From: Limnephilus marmoratus | Lineage: Eukaryota > Arthropoda > Insecta > Trichoptera > Limnephilidae | Direction of reading: 5' to 3' | Assembly: GCA_917880885.1 (NCBI GenBank) | Contig: OU862923.1 | Location: forward strand, 27,419,770 to 27,483,769 | Length of the DNA stretch: 64,000 nucleotides | Part shown: piece by piece, positions 38,770-50,700 of the stretch | How the letters are laid out: each line of letters opens with the position of its first letter | How positions within the stretch are numbered: the stretch's first letter is position 1 | Translations under genes and position numbers: made by a program | The notes under the pieces: model-generated | The model's database searches: none | Told to the model about the DNA's origin: nothing | The model's input: only the letters and a program-made list of their open reading frames with translations

Positions 38770-41700
38770 CTGCAAAAAACAAAACCAAAAATATTTAATG
38801 AATAATAAATTAACTAACAGATATCTACAATCGATTTCAATATGCAGACAAGCAGTTAATTATGATTTAAAAAATATAATAATTTACCTAAAAAGAGGAA
38901 TGCAGCACCGTAGAAGTTTGCTGAACACATTACTTCCATTATGTATCCAACAACATTCGTTCCTGCGACAGCTCCCAAACGGCCGAACATTAGAGTCAAG
39001 GATACAGCCATACCCCTGAAATCCAAAATTCAGATGATGCGGTGCTTACTTCCAACAGTACGAAAGATCAGATCTATCATAGTCTGTTGTCTCTAAAGGT
39101 GGATTTAGACCAAACGAGCAAATGCTTATTCTAGTCTGCTCTTATAAATTATTTTGGTGAAATTAGTTATAGAGTATTCTTTCGGTGTTCCAAGTGCATT
39201 TTTACCAAAATTTAGTAGAATGCTGTAAGAAAACTCGTTCATTGAAGTAAACCCTTGACTCTGTGGAAAAACGGGCGGCCTGTTTGATAGATTCTCCCAT
39301 CTTAACAGACGGATTGCAATCTTTAGAGCACAGGCGTCAGGTGGGAATGCTGTCCTTGTTCTACCGGTATTACAATGGAAGAGGCTCTGAGGAACTAGCG
39401 TCATTGATCCCCTCGGCACTGGTACATAGTCGGGAATCACGCCAAACAGGCGCCCAACATTTGTACAAGGTTGACATTAGTCACATGAGAACGGGTCATT
39501 TCTACGACTCGTTCTCTGTGTTTCCTCCCTCCTACAACATGGGTCTCTACAAGGCCCATGTTCACTCCTTCCTTTCCTCAAAAAGACCCTCCACACAGCA
39601 TCTTCAAAGATGACATAGGCCCTGAGGGAAAATATTTTCCTCAAGGTCTCCTGTATGAGTTAATGTAAAAAAAATGCCGTAAGTGCGCCCAAACATTTGC
39701 CTAGAGCATTCATTCGCGTTCCGTCGCGATCGCTCTTAGAGGCGGTCTCCTTAAAGTATTTTTGTGTTATTGAAACTTGCTTTGACTTGTTTGTACTAAT
39801 TATGGATTGGAGTTATGAAAAATAGCTACGAATGATAGAAGTGCACTAAAACTTCAGATATCTGTGGATGCTTATAAGGTTTCTAGATGTAGAATAATTT
39901 GCCATAAGGGGCCGTTCAAGTATTACGTAGCGCACTTGGGGGGGGGGGGGGTCTTGTGAAACGTTACTGTGCGTTACGAGGGGGGGGAGGGGACGTTCGA
40001 ACAACGCGTTACGTAACATGTTTTTCTTTATAAAAACTAGGGAATTGAAATCTTCCAAGTTGGCAATCCTTTTCGTTCTCGAAATCTCTTGTTTAATTTA
40101 TTACCGCAAACGCGATTAAAACAAGAAAAAAGGTATTTATGCGACTTTCCAGTACTTTGCGCAACTGAATTGTGACTCTTGGTAAAAATTGTCACTTGGG
40201 CGTTACGTAACGTTTAGGGGGGGGGGGGGGGGGGGGAAACGTTACGGGGCGCATTACATGGGGGGTCAAAAATCTTCAAAAATTGCGTTACGTAATACTT
40301 GAACGCCTCTTAAGCAGTAAGTGTATGGAGAAATGTCACCAAAGTGGCTTAGAATATAGACAATATATCTAACAAGGTTTCTCAGTTTTCAAGCAATCTA
40401 AGCGAAGAAGAAAAAAATCTGTGCCTAATAGCACCCCCCACACGGACAGTTTGAAGCGACCGTGCTATGCACCACTTCAGGCCGCCGTGCGGAAAAGTAA
40501 GATAACGGTTTACAGGGCAGTTCACTGTGAGACTTGGTACTTGAGTTTCTATTAACAGTTTTATTATTATCATTATTTAGGTACCTGTAATTCGTGGGGA
40601 AAATCTCAACAGCATACGCATTCAATATTCCAATCAATATGATGCAGCTCTGTATAACCACAAGCAGTCCCCACGATACCCAGGGGGCTTGAACCCAGTT
40701 CATGATTAGTGCACTAACGCAGCACAAGGCCAGGTTACACATTAAAACTGGCTTCTTCCCGATGAAACGAAGGCTGAAGGCGAGGAAAATATTGGCAAAG
40801 CCTAAGACGCAGGTGATGATAAGCATCATGGGGTAGGTTTCCACGTTGAGAGAATCGTTGCAGACCAGGGTCTCCTGAAAGCAAGGGAAAAATATAATGA
40901 TCGCAATATGATTTCATACCAGAACAGATCTTTCATATAAAATATAATGATCGCAATATGATTTCATACCAGAACAGTTCTTTCATATAAAATATAATGA
41001 TCGCAATATGATTTCATACCAGAACAGTTCTTTCATATAAAATATAATGATCGCAATATGATTTCATACCAGAACAGTTCTTTCATATAAAATATAATGA
41101 TCGCAATATGATTTCATATCAGAACAGTTCTTTCATATAAAATTGCAAACTTTTGCTCGGAAAGGCATTTTATACCAAATTTCATAAAATTGTACCTACA
41201 ATTCAAGTGACTTCGTGAGTTTTACAAAATACAAAGCTTCATGTTTTTTAGTGAAAACTAACAGACAAAATACAAGAAACTTTGAAAGTATCTTTTGAAT
41301 AAAATGTTTATTCTCACCGTAGAATTTTGAATGTCATCTTTTTCTCTTTCGCTACGGACGCCCATTAGCTCGCAAAATATTTTATTTTCTGAATCTATTT
41401 CTTCTAATCCAACGTAGAAACGATTAATCGTATCTGGCATCCAAACAAAGAAAGCGTTTGCACTAGAATGATTAAACAATTTTTAATAATTATTTATGTA
41501 AAAAAAATATGTTACTGAGGCACAGTTTACTGAATTTTACTTACCAAGCAAAGACTCCAAAGTTTAAAAAGAAAAATATGACCATGTATTTGATATGAGG
41601 GGGTCTAAATAAGGGAACTGTCTGACTTTTGAGAGATCTCCAGAAAGAGACATTCTTCAGTCCTAGTGTATCCATATCATCTAAAATCAGTTCATCAACC

Positions 41701-44700
41701 TATGAGAAATAATTATGATCTTTATTACATTTGCTGAAAATTTTACTGATTTTTAATGAATTAATTAATTTGTGGTTTAACGCAGATTTAGTACGAAGAT
41801 AGGGCCTTGAATAGTAATATTCATTTGAACACATATCATGGTATCGAGATTTAAAAAGTGTCGAAAAGAAGCATCCTGAGATTTTTCCAGAGAATAAATA
41901 TATATAATACAAGAAATACCTTGTGGCACGTTTGCGATCCAATATTTGCCCAATTTGGGCCTATATTTCTGCACAAAAGAGTGTTTTCGAAATTTGAATG
42001 GGATGGAGATCTGTGATTTAAGGCGAGTAATTGAGACAAAACGGTGGGCATTAGAGCTAAATTGAACATTGTTCACCCTTCAAATTTGTGTGTAAGATAC
42101 TTCCAGTGTTATTTTCTTTATTCTATGGAAATTTCCCACAAAATCTTCTATTTCAAAAATTAGGTGGCTGTAACATTCAATTCAATTTAATTTATTCATT
42201 TTTAAAATATTACAAAATGACAATTTTATTTCAAATCGTTTTTAAAAGAGAAAATATTTACAGATATTAAGATAAAAAGATTTAGACTATCAGTAAAAAA
42301 GCTAGTCGTTTGAATTGTGATTCATTGATGTTAAACATATCGATATTCGAAGAGATTCTATTTAACAACAAGACAGCTCTCCCGACTGGCATAACCATTG
42401 GCAAGTTAGTTCTACAAGCCAGGAGATAAAACAGTCTATGCTGTCGGTGACGGAGATAACTATCGGGAAAATAGAAACTAATGCTCTCCGTATAGATAGG
42501 TGGAAGCTTGAGTGGCAATCGGCCAAAACGCCCATCTCGTTAAAGACCCCACTGAGATACAGTCTGGGTTCTCATTGCCTCGCAAACTCTGGACTGCTAT
42601 CAATAGGATAAGGTGCTCCCATAGCCGTTGTGCTCACATGATGCATAGATGGGGCCTTAAAGAGTCGGCAATGTGTGAATGCGGTGCGGTGCAGACCACC
42701 GAACATGTGATCAACGAATGCCCGCTCCATTCATTCCCCGGCGGGATTGATGAGGTCCACAGGGCAACGCCTGAGGCCCTAGACTGGCTCGCAGACCTAG
42801 ATGTCCCCCTCTGACCCCACACCATACGAAAGAAGAATGCTCTCCTTGATAGCCGAGTTTTCGAACATTACTGTATAAATAAAGTGGAACTGGGAATTAA
42901 TTTGACGGCCAGCATAGTGCAGCAGTAAGGCTCTTGATTCATACACCGAAGGTCACGGGATCGAATCCCGGCGTGGCAAATAAATTTTATTTGGTTAATT
43001 TGTGTTATTCACAATTTATTCATTTAAAATAATATGTAGTATATTTGCGGCACTTTCCAGAGTGGAAGATACTCTCAGTATCGCCCTGGTGTAAGACCAC
43101 CATTAAGAATTGAAAAGTTGCTTGAAATGGCTTTAGCCATGTTTGGTGACCAGATCTGAATAGCCAGTTCCTTCCCCAACTTCCTCTTCACTATCTCCTT
43201 CCCCTCCCCACTACCTTCAGCCTCACAACATACCCCAATTGGGGATGCCATAGTCCCACTGGCTCCAGACGGGAGCAGTTGGGACTCTTGTGCGGTATTC
43301 ATGTAAAAAAAAAAAAAATTGGGTAAAATCAATTCAATAGAGAAAATTACAATCTTGAATAAATTTGTTGAAAAATTTACAATTGGTCCAAATAATTTGA
43401 ACAAGCGAATGAGGATAAAAATACCAAAAAAGGAGGGAACTTTGGAAATAAAAAAATATCATCTGAAGCTTTACAAATATTTGAATTCACTAAACCTGAT
43501 CAAGCTACGTGAGGTGTTTCCCACTAAATCTACAAATATAAAAGGTAGGAGGCTGTTTAGCGAATGTTACAGAGCGTCAATAACAGAAAATCAAACCTTA
43601 AATGTAGATTCATCTTTTCCTGTATTTATGCGATACATGCTCCTGACAATTTTCAGAGCTTTTTCGTTTTCTCCTTGACTCATAAGGTACTTTGGACTTT
43701 CCGGGGCCTGAAAGAGGGCCACAGTGGCCAGAATAAATGGGAATGCAAAGCAGACAACCATCAGTCTCCAGGGTTTGTAACTTATTCCGAGGAAGGCGAT
43801 CGGGAGGTCAAAGTCGAGAGAGAGAATTCCCCATGCAATTACTGAAAAAAAATACAAAAAATTATATAATGGATGCTGACATTTGCTTTCAACATTTTGT
43901 TAGGTCAGTCAATTCAATTGGGTATTTTCACTTTTTTTTTATTGTTGAAAAAAATTGCGATAGCGATTATTATTTTATTTTTGCAGCCAAAACGACATGT
44001 TCATTTTTGTTTGTGAATACGGCGTTGTTAACGTCATGCCGAGTCGTCTTACCAGCAAGTAGAGTTTTCTACTTAACAATGACGTTGCAGCTAACGTTCG
44101 TAGAAAATTAATTAAATACGTAACATACATTTTCTATGAACCTTGGTGGTGGCCAGTTCAAATCGTTTAGGAATGTTTGGTTTTGGATTGTTTTTAAAAT
44201 CAATAATTATGTGAATGAAAATGTTAAAATTGGACATTTTTAGTAGGTATATTGATAAGAATCTGGAAAATAAACATTGATGGTGGGTTTCTTCATTTAC
44301 CGAGAATGCTAAATGCAATGCTAATTGTAAAAGTAAACAGTGAAATGCATAGAAATTTTTAAATTTCGATTGTTTATTTTTACAATTAGCATTGCATTTA
44401 GCATTCTCGGTAAATGAAGAAACCCACCCTCAATCTTTCACTCATTTTAAATGATTTCCACAGGCTGTGAAAATACCCTTTTCATAACAATCAACTAGCG
44501 GCATGGATGAATGTCCATATTTGAGGGATATAAAAATGTGTGTTTGCGTGTAAGAGAGTCTCTTTCATTTTTAACAGCCATGTTATAGGTATTTTGAATA
44601 TTATACCAATTATCAGAATCCATATGGTATTGTACGTTTCTATAAACACTAACACAAATATTATAGTATGCATATCGATCGTCTAGTTGATTAGTCAGAG

Positions 44701-47700
44701 ATCTCCAAATAATAAGTTTTGAAATAATGAGGAAACCAATATTCGAATGCTCACCATAAATCAAACTATCAAACATTACATGTGTCTCTGTTTTACACAT
44801 TAAATCTAATATGTATATAAAATTCTCGTGTCACGGTATTTGTTATCATATACTCCTCCGAAACAGCTGGACCAATTTTGATGAAATTTTTAATGCTTAT
44901 ATGTTAGGTCTGAGAATCGACCAACATCTATTTTTCATACCCCTAAAAGTAAAGGGTGTTCCACTCAGAAGAAAATTATTTTCCCCATACATTTTGTATA
45001 GAACGAATTCTATTTTGAAAGAACTGCAGCAATATTGAACTGTGCGTGAATTCCAAACATTCAAAAACGTCAAATATCAATGTGTTGAATTTATCTAATA
45101 TATAAAATTCTCGTGTCACGGTGTTTGTTATCATACTCCTCCGAAACGGCTGGACCAATTTTGATGAAATTTTTTATGCTTATATGTTAGGTCTGAGAAT
45201 TGACCAACATCTATTTTTCATACCTCTAAAAGTAAAGGGTGTTCCACTCAGAAGAAAATTATTTTCCCCATACATTTTGTATGGAACGAATTCTCCTATT
45301 TTGAAAGAACTGCAGCAATATTGAACTGTGCGTGAATTCCAAACATTCAAAAACGTCAAATGTCAATATGTTGATTATTATGCATTTGTTTTTAATCATA
45401 TAATGCTGCCCTTCTTTCTTACACACTAATAGTGGGTTTCTTCATTTACCGAGACTGCTAATTGCAATGCTAATTGTAAAAATAAACGATCGAAATTTAA
45501 AAATTTCTATGCATTTGACCGTTAACTTTTACAATTAGCATTGCATTTAGCATTCTCGGTAATTGAAGAAACCCACCATCAATGTCAATAGTCGAAAATG
45601 AGACAAATGGTGAATGCATGTCTGCACACCTCCAAAGGAAAAATCATTTGTTTTTAATCATATAATGCTGCCCTTCTTTCTTACACACTCAATGTCAATA
45701 GTCGAAAATGAGATAAATGGTGAACGTATGTCTGCACACCTCCAAAGGAAAAATACAATAATTATAATAAATCTCTGAAATGAAACGCATTTTTTACATA
45801 AGCTCCACAAAGGAGGCCCTGAGGAAAATAATATCTCTCAGGACCTATGTCATCTTAGGGGATGCTGTGTGGAGGATCTTTTTAAGGAATGGGGAGGATA
45901 GAAAGTTCTGGGAAGGAAAAAGGTATGAGGGGTGGGTAGGAATCTGGGGGTCAGTGTGTCCGGGAGTGACGGACGTATGAATCCATCCCTCCAACTGTGG
46001 TGCAAGGCAATGGGTCGAGAGAGTCTGGCTGGAAAGGTCAAAAGGCCTCCCTCAACCAGTCTCTCTCGATCCGGCCCGCCACGCAGCAGGTGGGCAGGCG
46101 CATCAACTGCCAAGACCCGGACATAAGTCACCTCATGAACCCGGGCACCCCTGCTAAATCACCAAACGTAGTGAACCACTTGGGGTGATCTACGGCAGAG
46201 GTGTTGGTTATTCAATAAATGGTTCCCGGGACGGCGGCACCCGTATCCGCCTCCCGAATTCCCATAAATAATTGTAAAAGTAAGAAAATCACAAAAATAT
46301 AAATCCGTACACAACGCCATCTCTGATAATGACAAAAACAAAACACGGACAGACATGCGCATCTGCTTCATTGCGTAATTTTTAACTTAATAAAAAAACT
46401 GAATTTAATTCAACAGCTATTGATTCTGAGGCGGTACACGAAGTTCTTCGGGTCAGCTAGTATACTATAAAATGACACCGAGAAGCATAAAAGCATAGCG
46501 GCCTGCTACATTAGAACGACTTTTGGAAATATCTTACGAGTGACCCAGAAAATGGTATTTTGGTGGTGTTTAGGAGTAATCTATACCAGATAGAGGGTAT
46601 ACTTTTAGATATACATAACTACACACTCAACTCAAATTTCGATTTTTCGGAGATGTCTGACTAATCAACAAGCGATATATTTATGTTAGTTTTTAGTATG
46701 AAATGGGCTATTATATTTTTGTTAGATGTAATTGATGCTTTCAGTTGTTGTTAGTGCTTTATTTTAATATTTAAGCTTTCTTTTATTAAAAGGATTTGGC
46801 AAAGTCTCTTACGTGTAGAAACACCTGTGCTGAACATGGCTATGGAAGCCAACACAGATACCATTGTGTCTAGGTAGGCTTTAGGAGCAAACTCTCCGTA
46901 GTAAGGGTAGATCACATTATTGGCGGCAGACATTCTAAGAATGGTAAAAACAAACTCAGTGATGAAGTATTTAAATAAAAATCAATGTGTCAATAATGAG
47001 GGCAGGTCTGTTATGTCCTGATGATGGTCTGTTATGCCGCAATGCTGTCCGAAACGCTTGCTAAAGGAGGAGGAAGCGGAATAACCCAAAAATTAATCAC
47101 GAAAAAAAAAAAAATTTACATTAGCTCCACACAGGAGGCCACGAGGAAAATGATTTCCCTCAGGGTATATCTCATCTTAGGGGATGCTGTAGGGAGGGTC
47201 TTTTTATGGGAAGGAAGGAGAGGAAGTTTTTGGAAGGAAAAAGCGTACGAGGGGTGGGTAGAAATCTATGTGTCCAGGAGTGACATTGGAGGACCCACCA
47301 CTTACCCGCCCTAGTATAGGTAACAGATGGTTACCGCTTCAAAGCTCTTGCAATGACTCTAATTTTTTGTATAAAAACGACTCTACATTTAATAAACTAT
47401 ACTAGACCTCCATTGCCCCCGCATACGTTTTTAGGTAGCAGTAAGTATAAGAAAATCTTACCTGAACCTCTTTTAGGTAGGGGAATGAAATAACAATAAA
47501 GAAAACAAAATGTAGGCAGTATGCCAACCCTAACATATTTATGTACATAAAGCATTAAGCAAACTTCAAACATTAAGACAGCAATCATGGTAGACAGTAG
47601 ATCCACAGACGGAGGTGCTACAGCACAGATCGCCCGGCAGTCTTGCTGAAAGTTAGTCGGTGCCGCGCCCCTTAGCCGACATCCTGGTGGTGCCTCGACG

Positions 47701-50700
47701 ATCAGTAAGTGACAGACGTATTAATCCATCCCTCGATCGAGAGAGTCCGGCTGGAGAGGTTAAAAAGCCTTCCTCAATCGGTCCCTCTCGATCCGGCCCG
47801 CCACGCACTAGGTGGGCAGAAGCATCCGCTGTTAAGACCCAGGCAAACCTCACCCTCATGAACCCGGGAACCTCTGCTAAGTCACCAAAAGTAGTGAAGT
47901 GCTTGGGGTGACCTATGGCAGAGGTGTTGGTTATCCAACAAAAGGTTCTGGAGGCGGCGGTACCCAAGCCCAATGGCAAGAACTTAATTCCAGCACACTT
48001 GGACCTCTTGGAACGCATCGTCCTGTTCCCGCAATTGTTCCAAGTATTGGACAGAAAGGGATAAAAATATGAGTGGGGGAAAACGTGTAATGCTCATTGA
48101 TATATTATATTTAGATTAGATATAAATAAAAAAATTGGTTCAACAAAGTTGGAGGTCAGATCTCTATTTCACTGCTATTCGACCTACAATATGCCTACAA
48201 AATAAGCTCAGGAATCGTTGATTCAAATGTGTTGGTTTCATCTTGTCTGTGTGTCTTGTAACACGCTTATAAACTAATTCAGGTTATAGTCGCAAAATGA
48301 TTAATGGCTATGTAAATATTTAATGTGTTTTGAAGGCTAAACAATTATGACATTATCATTTCTATTTGTTTAAATTCTTAAGTTTATGCAGCGGATGTAC
48401 ACATAATTTAATTATATTTCTCACCAATAAAAACCTATGATATGGTTGGATATGTTATTAGGATTCCTAATTTATCCATAGATGGGTAAGTACTGAAATT
48501 ATCTATAAAATTTTATTACTAAGGAAAAGTAAGTTTAATAATCAGGTAGATCGACTCAAATATATCTAATAAATTGCATTGTCCGTATAAAAACTCAATT
48601 CTTTCAAGAAAGACATGCAACCGATACATTATTGTATTTGTGTGCCTTTCTTGAAAGACTTGAATTTCATATGAACAAAACTGTGTATTCATATTCATAT
48701 TGAAGACCAAGACTAAGATGGAGCGACAACGTCCTCAAAGACCTATCTATCTTGGAGCTTCTAAACTGGAGAGAGCTGGCACAAAACCGAGATGAGTGGA
48801 GGAAGATTCTTGAGGAGGCCAAGACCCACCAGGGGTTGTAGAGCCAATAGTGATGATTGCGTATGTACGGGGACAAACCAACGATTCGTCTTAATATTTT
48901 AGCAGGGGTGCCCGGGTTCATGGGGTGAGGTTTGTTCGGGTCTTAGTGGAGGATGCGTATGCCCACATGCGTATGCGTACATGGGATGTACATCTAAATT
49001 ATGATGACATGCAGCTTTCGTAGTTTGAACTTCAATCCAATAATTCGAAGTAGGTACTTTTATGTTTTTATTTTGACGAGAATTTATTTTATAAGATTGG
49101 TATTTCTGACAAATGTCATATTTGATTGTCTATTAGTTAAAAAAGGAATATTCCGTATTATCCGTGCATTGAACTTCGACAACATGAATGTTCCATATTA
49201 TCCGCGAAGTGGACTAAATTCACTTTTACCAAAAAATTAATAATAATTAAAAATTATTAAAAAATATAATATAAAATACTTTTTACTTACCTATATTATA
49301 CCTACTTTTTGTATTTTAAAGTGATTTTTTAAAATTTTATTAGTAAGGCTGTTTGCACGTGTTTGCGTGCATGCACAAATTTCCTTTTTTTATGTTATAA
49401 TCATGTTTGGAGAACGCATGCCTCGTACTGAACACGGGTTTGAAAAGAGAATTGAAGTGACAAACTCGTGCACAATTGGATGCCGCTTGCCTTCTACTGA
49501 ACGCGGGTTTGAAAGGTAAAATGTGTTACAAACCCGTGTTGATTTCGAGGCATGGTTCGTGGATATGAATTCTTTTGAGTATCACATTAATGCCATTTTC
49601 AGATATTAGGCAAATTTTTAAATAGAATCCACTTAAAAAACCGATTGTTTTGGAACTCAACAATAGAGTTCCTTGTGTAGGAAATAATTAACTATCCAAG
49701 GGTCCACTTTCCAGTGCGACAAAACAGAATTTTGATTTATTTTAACAATTCTTACAGAGCAGCAGCGAAGAGGCGTAGTATGGCGAAGGTGATCAGGTTT
49801 GGAGAGAAGCTGGAGATAATGGAACAAGTGCATCCCAGGGTCATGGATATCATCAGAATCTTTCGCCGGCCTCGGGTATCAGCCATGAAGCCCCAGAATT
49901 GGGAGCTGAGGATGAGACCTGAAAAGGCAATTGGATTTTGGATAACAAAATAAATTTTAACACTTCTATTTTTTATCTTTAGTTTCAATAACAAGTACTT
50001 AGAAAACAGGACAAATAAGTATACTATCGAATTAAAAATAGTAATAAGTCGAGAATAAAAAAATATGTTAGTAAGAATTTCGGGTTCAAATTACCCACCT
50101 TAAGTTCGATGTTACAAATTTGAACCTGATACTCGCTGGGTTAATCATTATGAAACAGAAAATTTAAAAAAAGGAAACGGTCGCAATGGAAATCGAAGGA
50201 TCACTGTCTTACCTGGACAATGACTGCCTCCATGGTCGAGTGGTAAGACTCTCGTCTCGTAATACGAAGGTTGCGGGATAATATATAGTATACTTGTGGC
50301 ACGTTTCAGAGTGGAAGATACTCTCAGTTTTGGCCTGGTCTATTAAGACCACCATTCAGAATTGAAACATTGCTTGAAATGGCTTTAGCCGTATTTGGTG
50401 ACCAGATCTGAATAGCCAGGTACTACCCCACCTTCCTTTTCCCCATCTCCTTCCCCTCCCCACTGCGTTCAACCTCACAACATAACCCAATTGGGGATGC
50501 CATAGTCTCACTGGCTCCAGAAGGGTGCAGGTGGGGATTTCATACCAAGGAGAGTGTCTGTTTGTGGCGGGCGGGGAAAGGGAGGGGGGGGGGGGGTTGA
50601 TAAAATTTTGTACACTTGACCTTCAAAACAAGAGAAAGGTCACTGTCTATGTACATAAGATTGCAAAAAATTACCCTCATTCACTTTTCCCACACTTATG

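Larger units (their letters stand above)
44805..46460 (+). mobile_element. Non-autonomous Helitron with duplicated 5' end
   Basis: A Helitron 5' end (TCTAATATATAAAATTCTCG, then ctcctccgaaacggctggac) occurs at 44805 and again, nearly identical over ~280 bp, at 45094. The 3' end is ...GGGTCAGCTAG (46460) before a host T, preceded by a short hairpin. No Rep/helicase. It carries foldback F2 copy 2, an internal duplication (45580-45650 and 45688-45757) and a SINE2. Confidence 0.78.

Noticed and set aside
40889..41143. CRISPR array
   Set aside because: Direct repeats have no spacers and this is a eukaryotic intron; it is a tandem repeat.
42903..42985. tRNA gene
   Set aside because: A and B boxes are present but the sequence is the head of a repeated SINE with body and poly-A tail; the same applies to 33360-33435 and 54775-54845.
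43319..43678. 119-codon plus-strand frame over gene C exon 5
   Set aside because: It is the antisense shadow of exon 5; the minus-strand exon has family motifs and splice sites.
47015..47065. Hammerhead ribozyme (ctgatga ... cgaaac)
   Set aside because: Core-like bases occur, but the segment between them does not form a convincing stem II. The similar stretch at 13066-13115 has core mutations. Both kept only as possible decayed retroelement tails.
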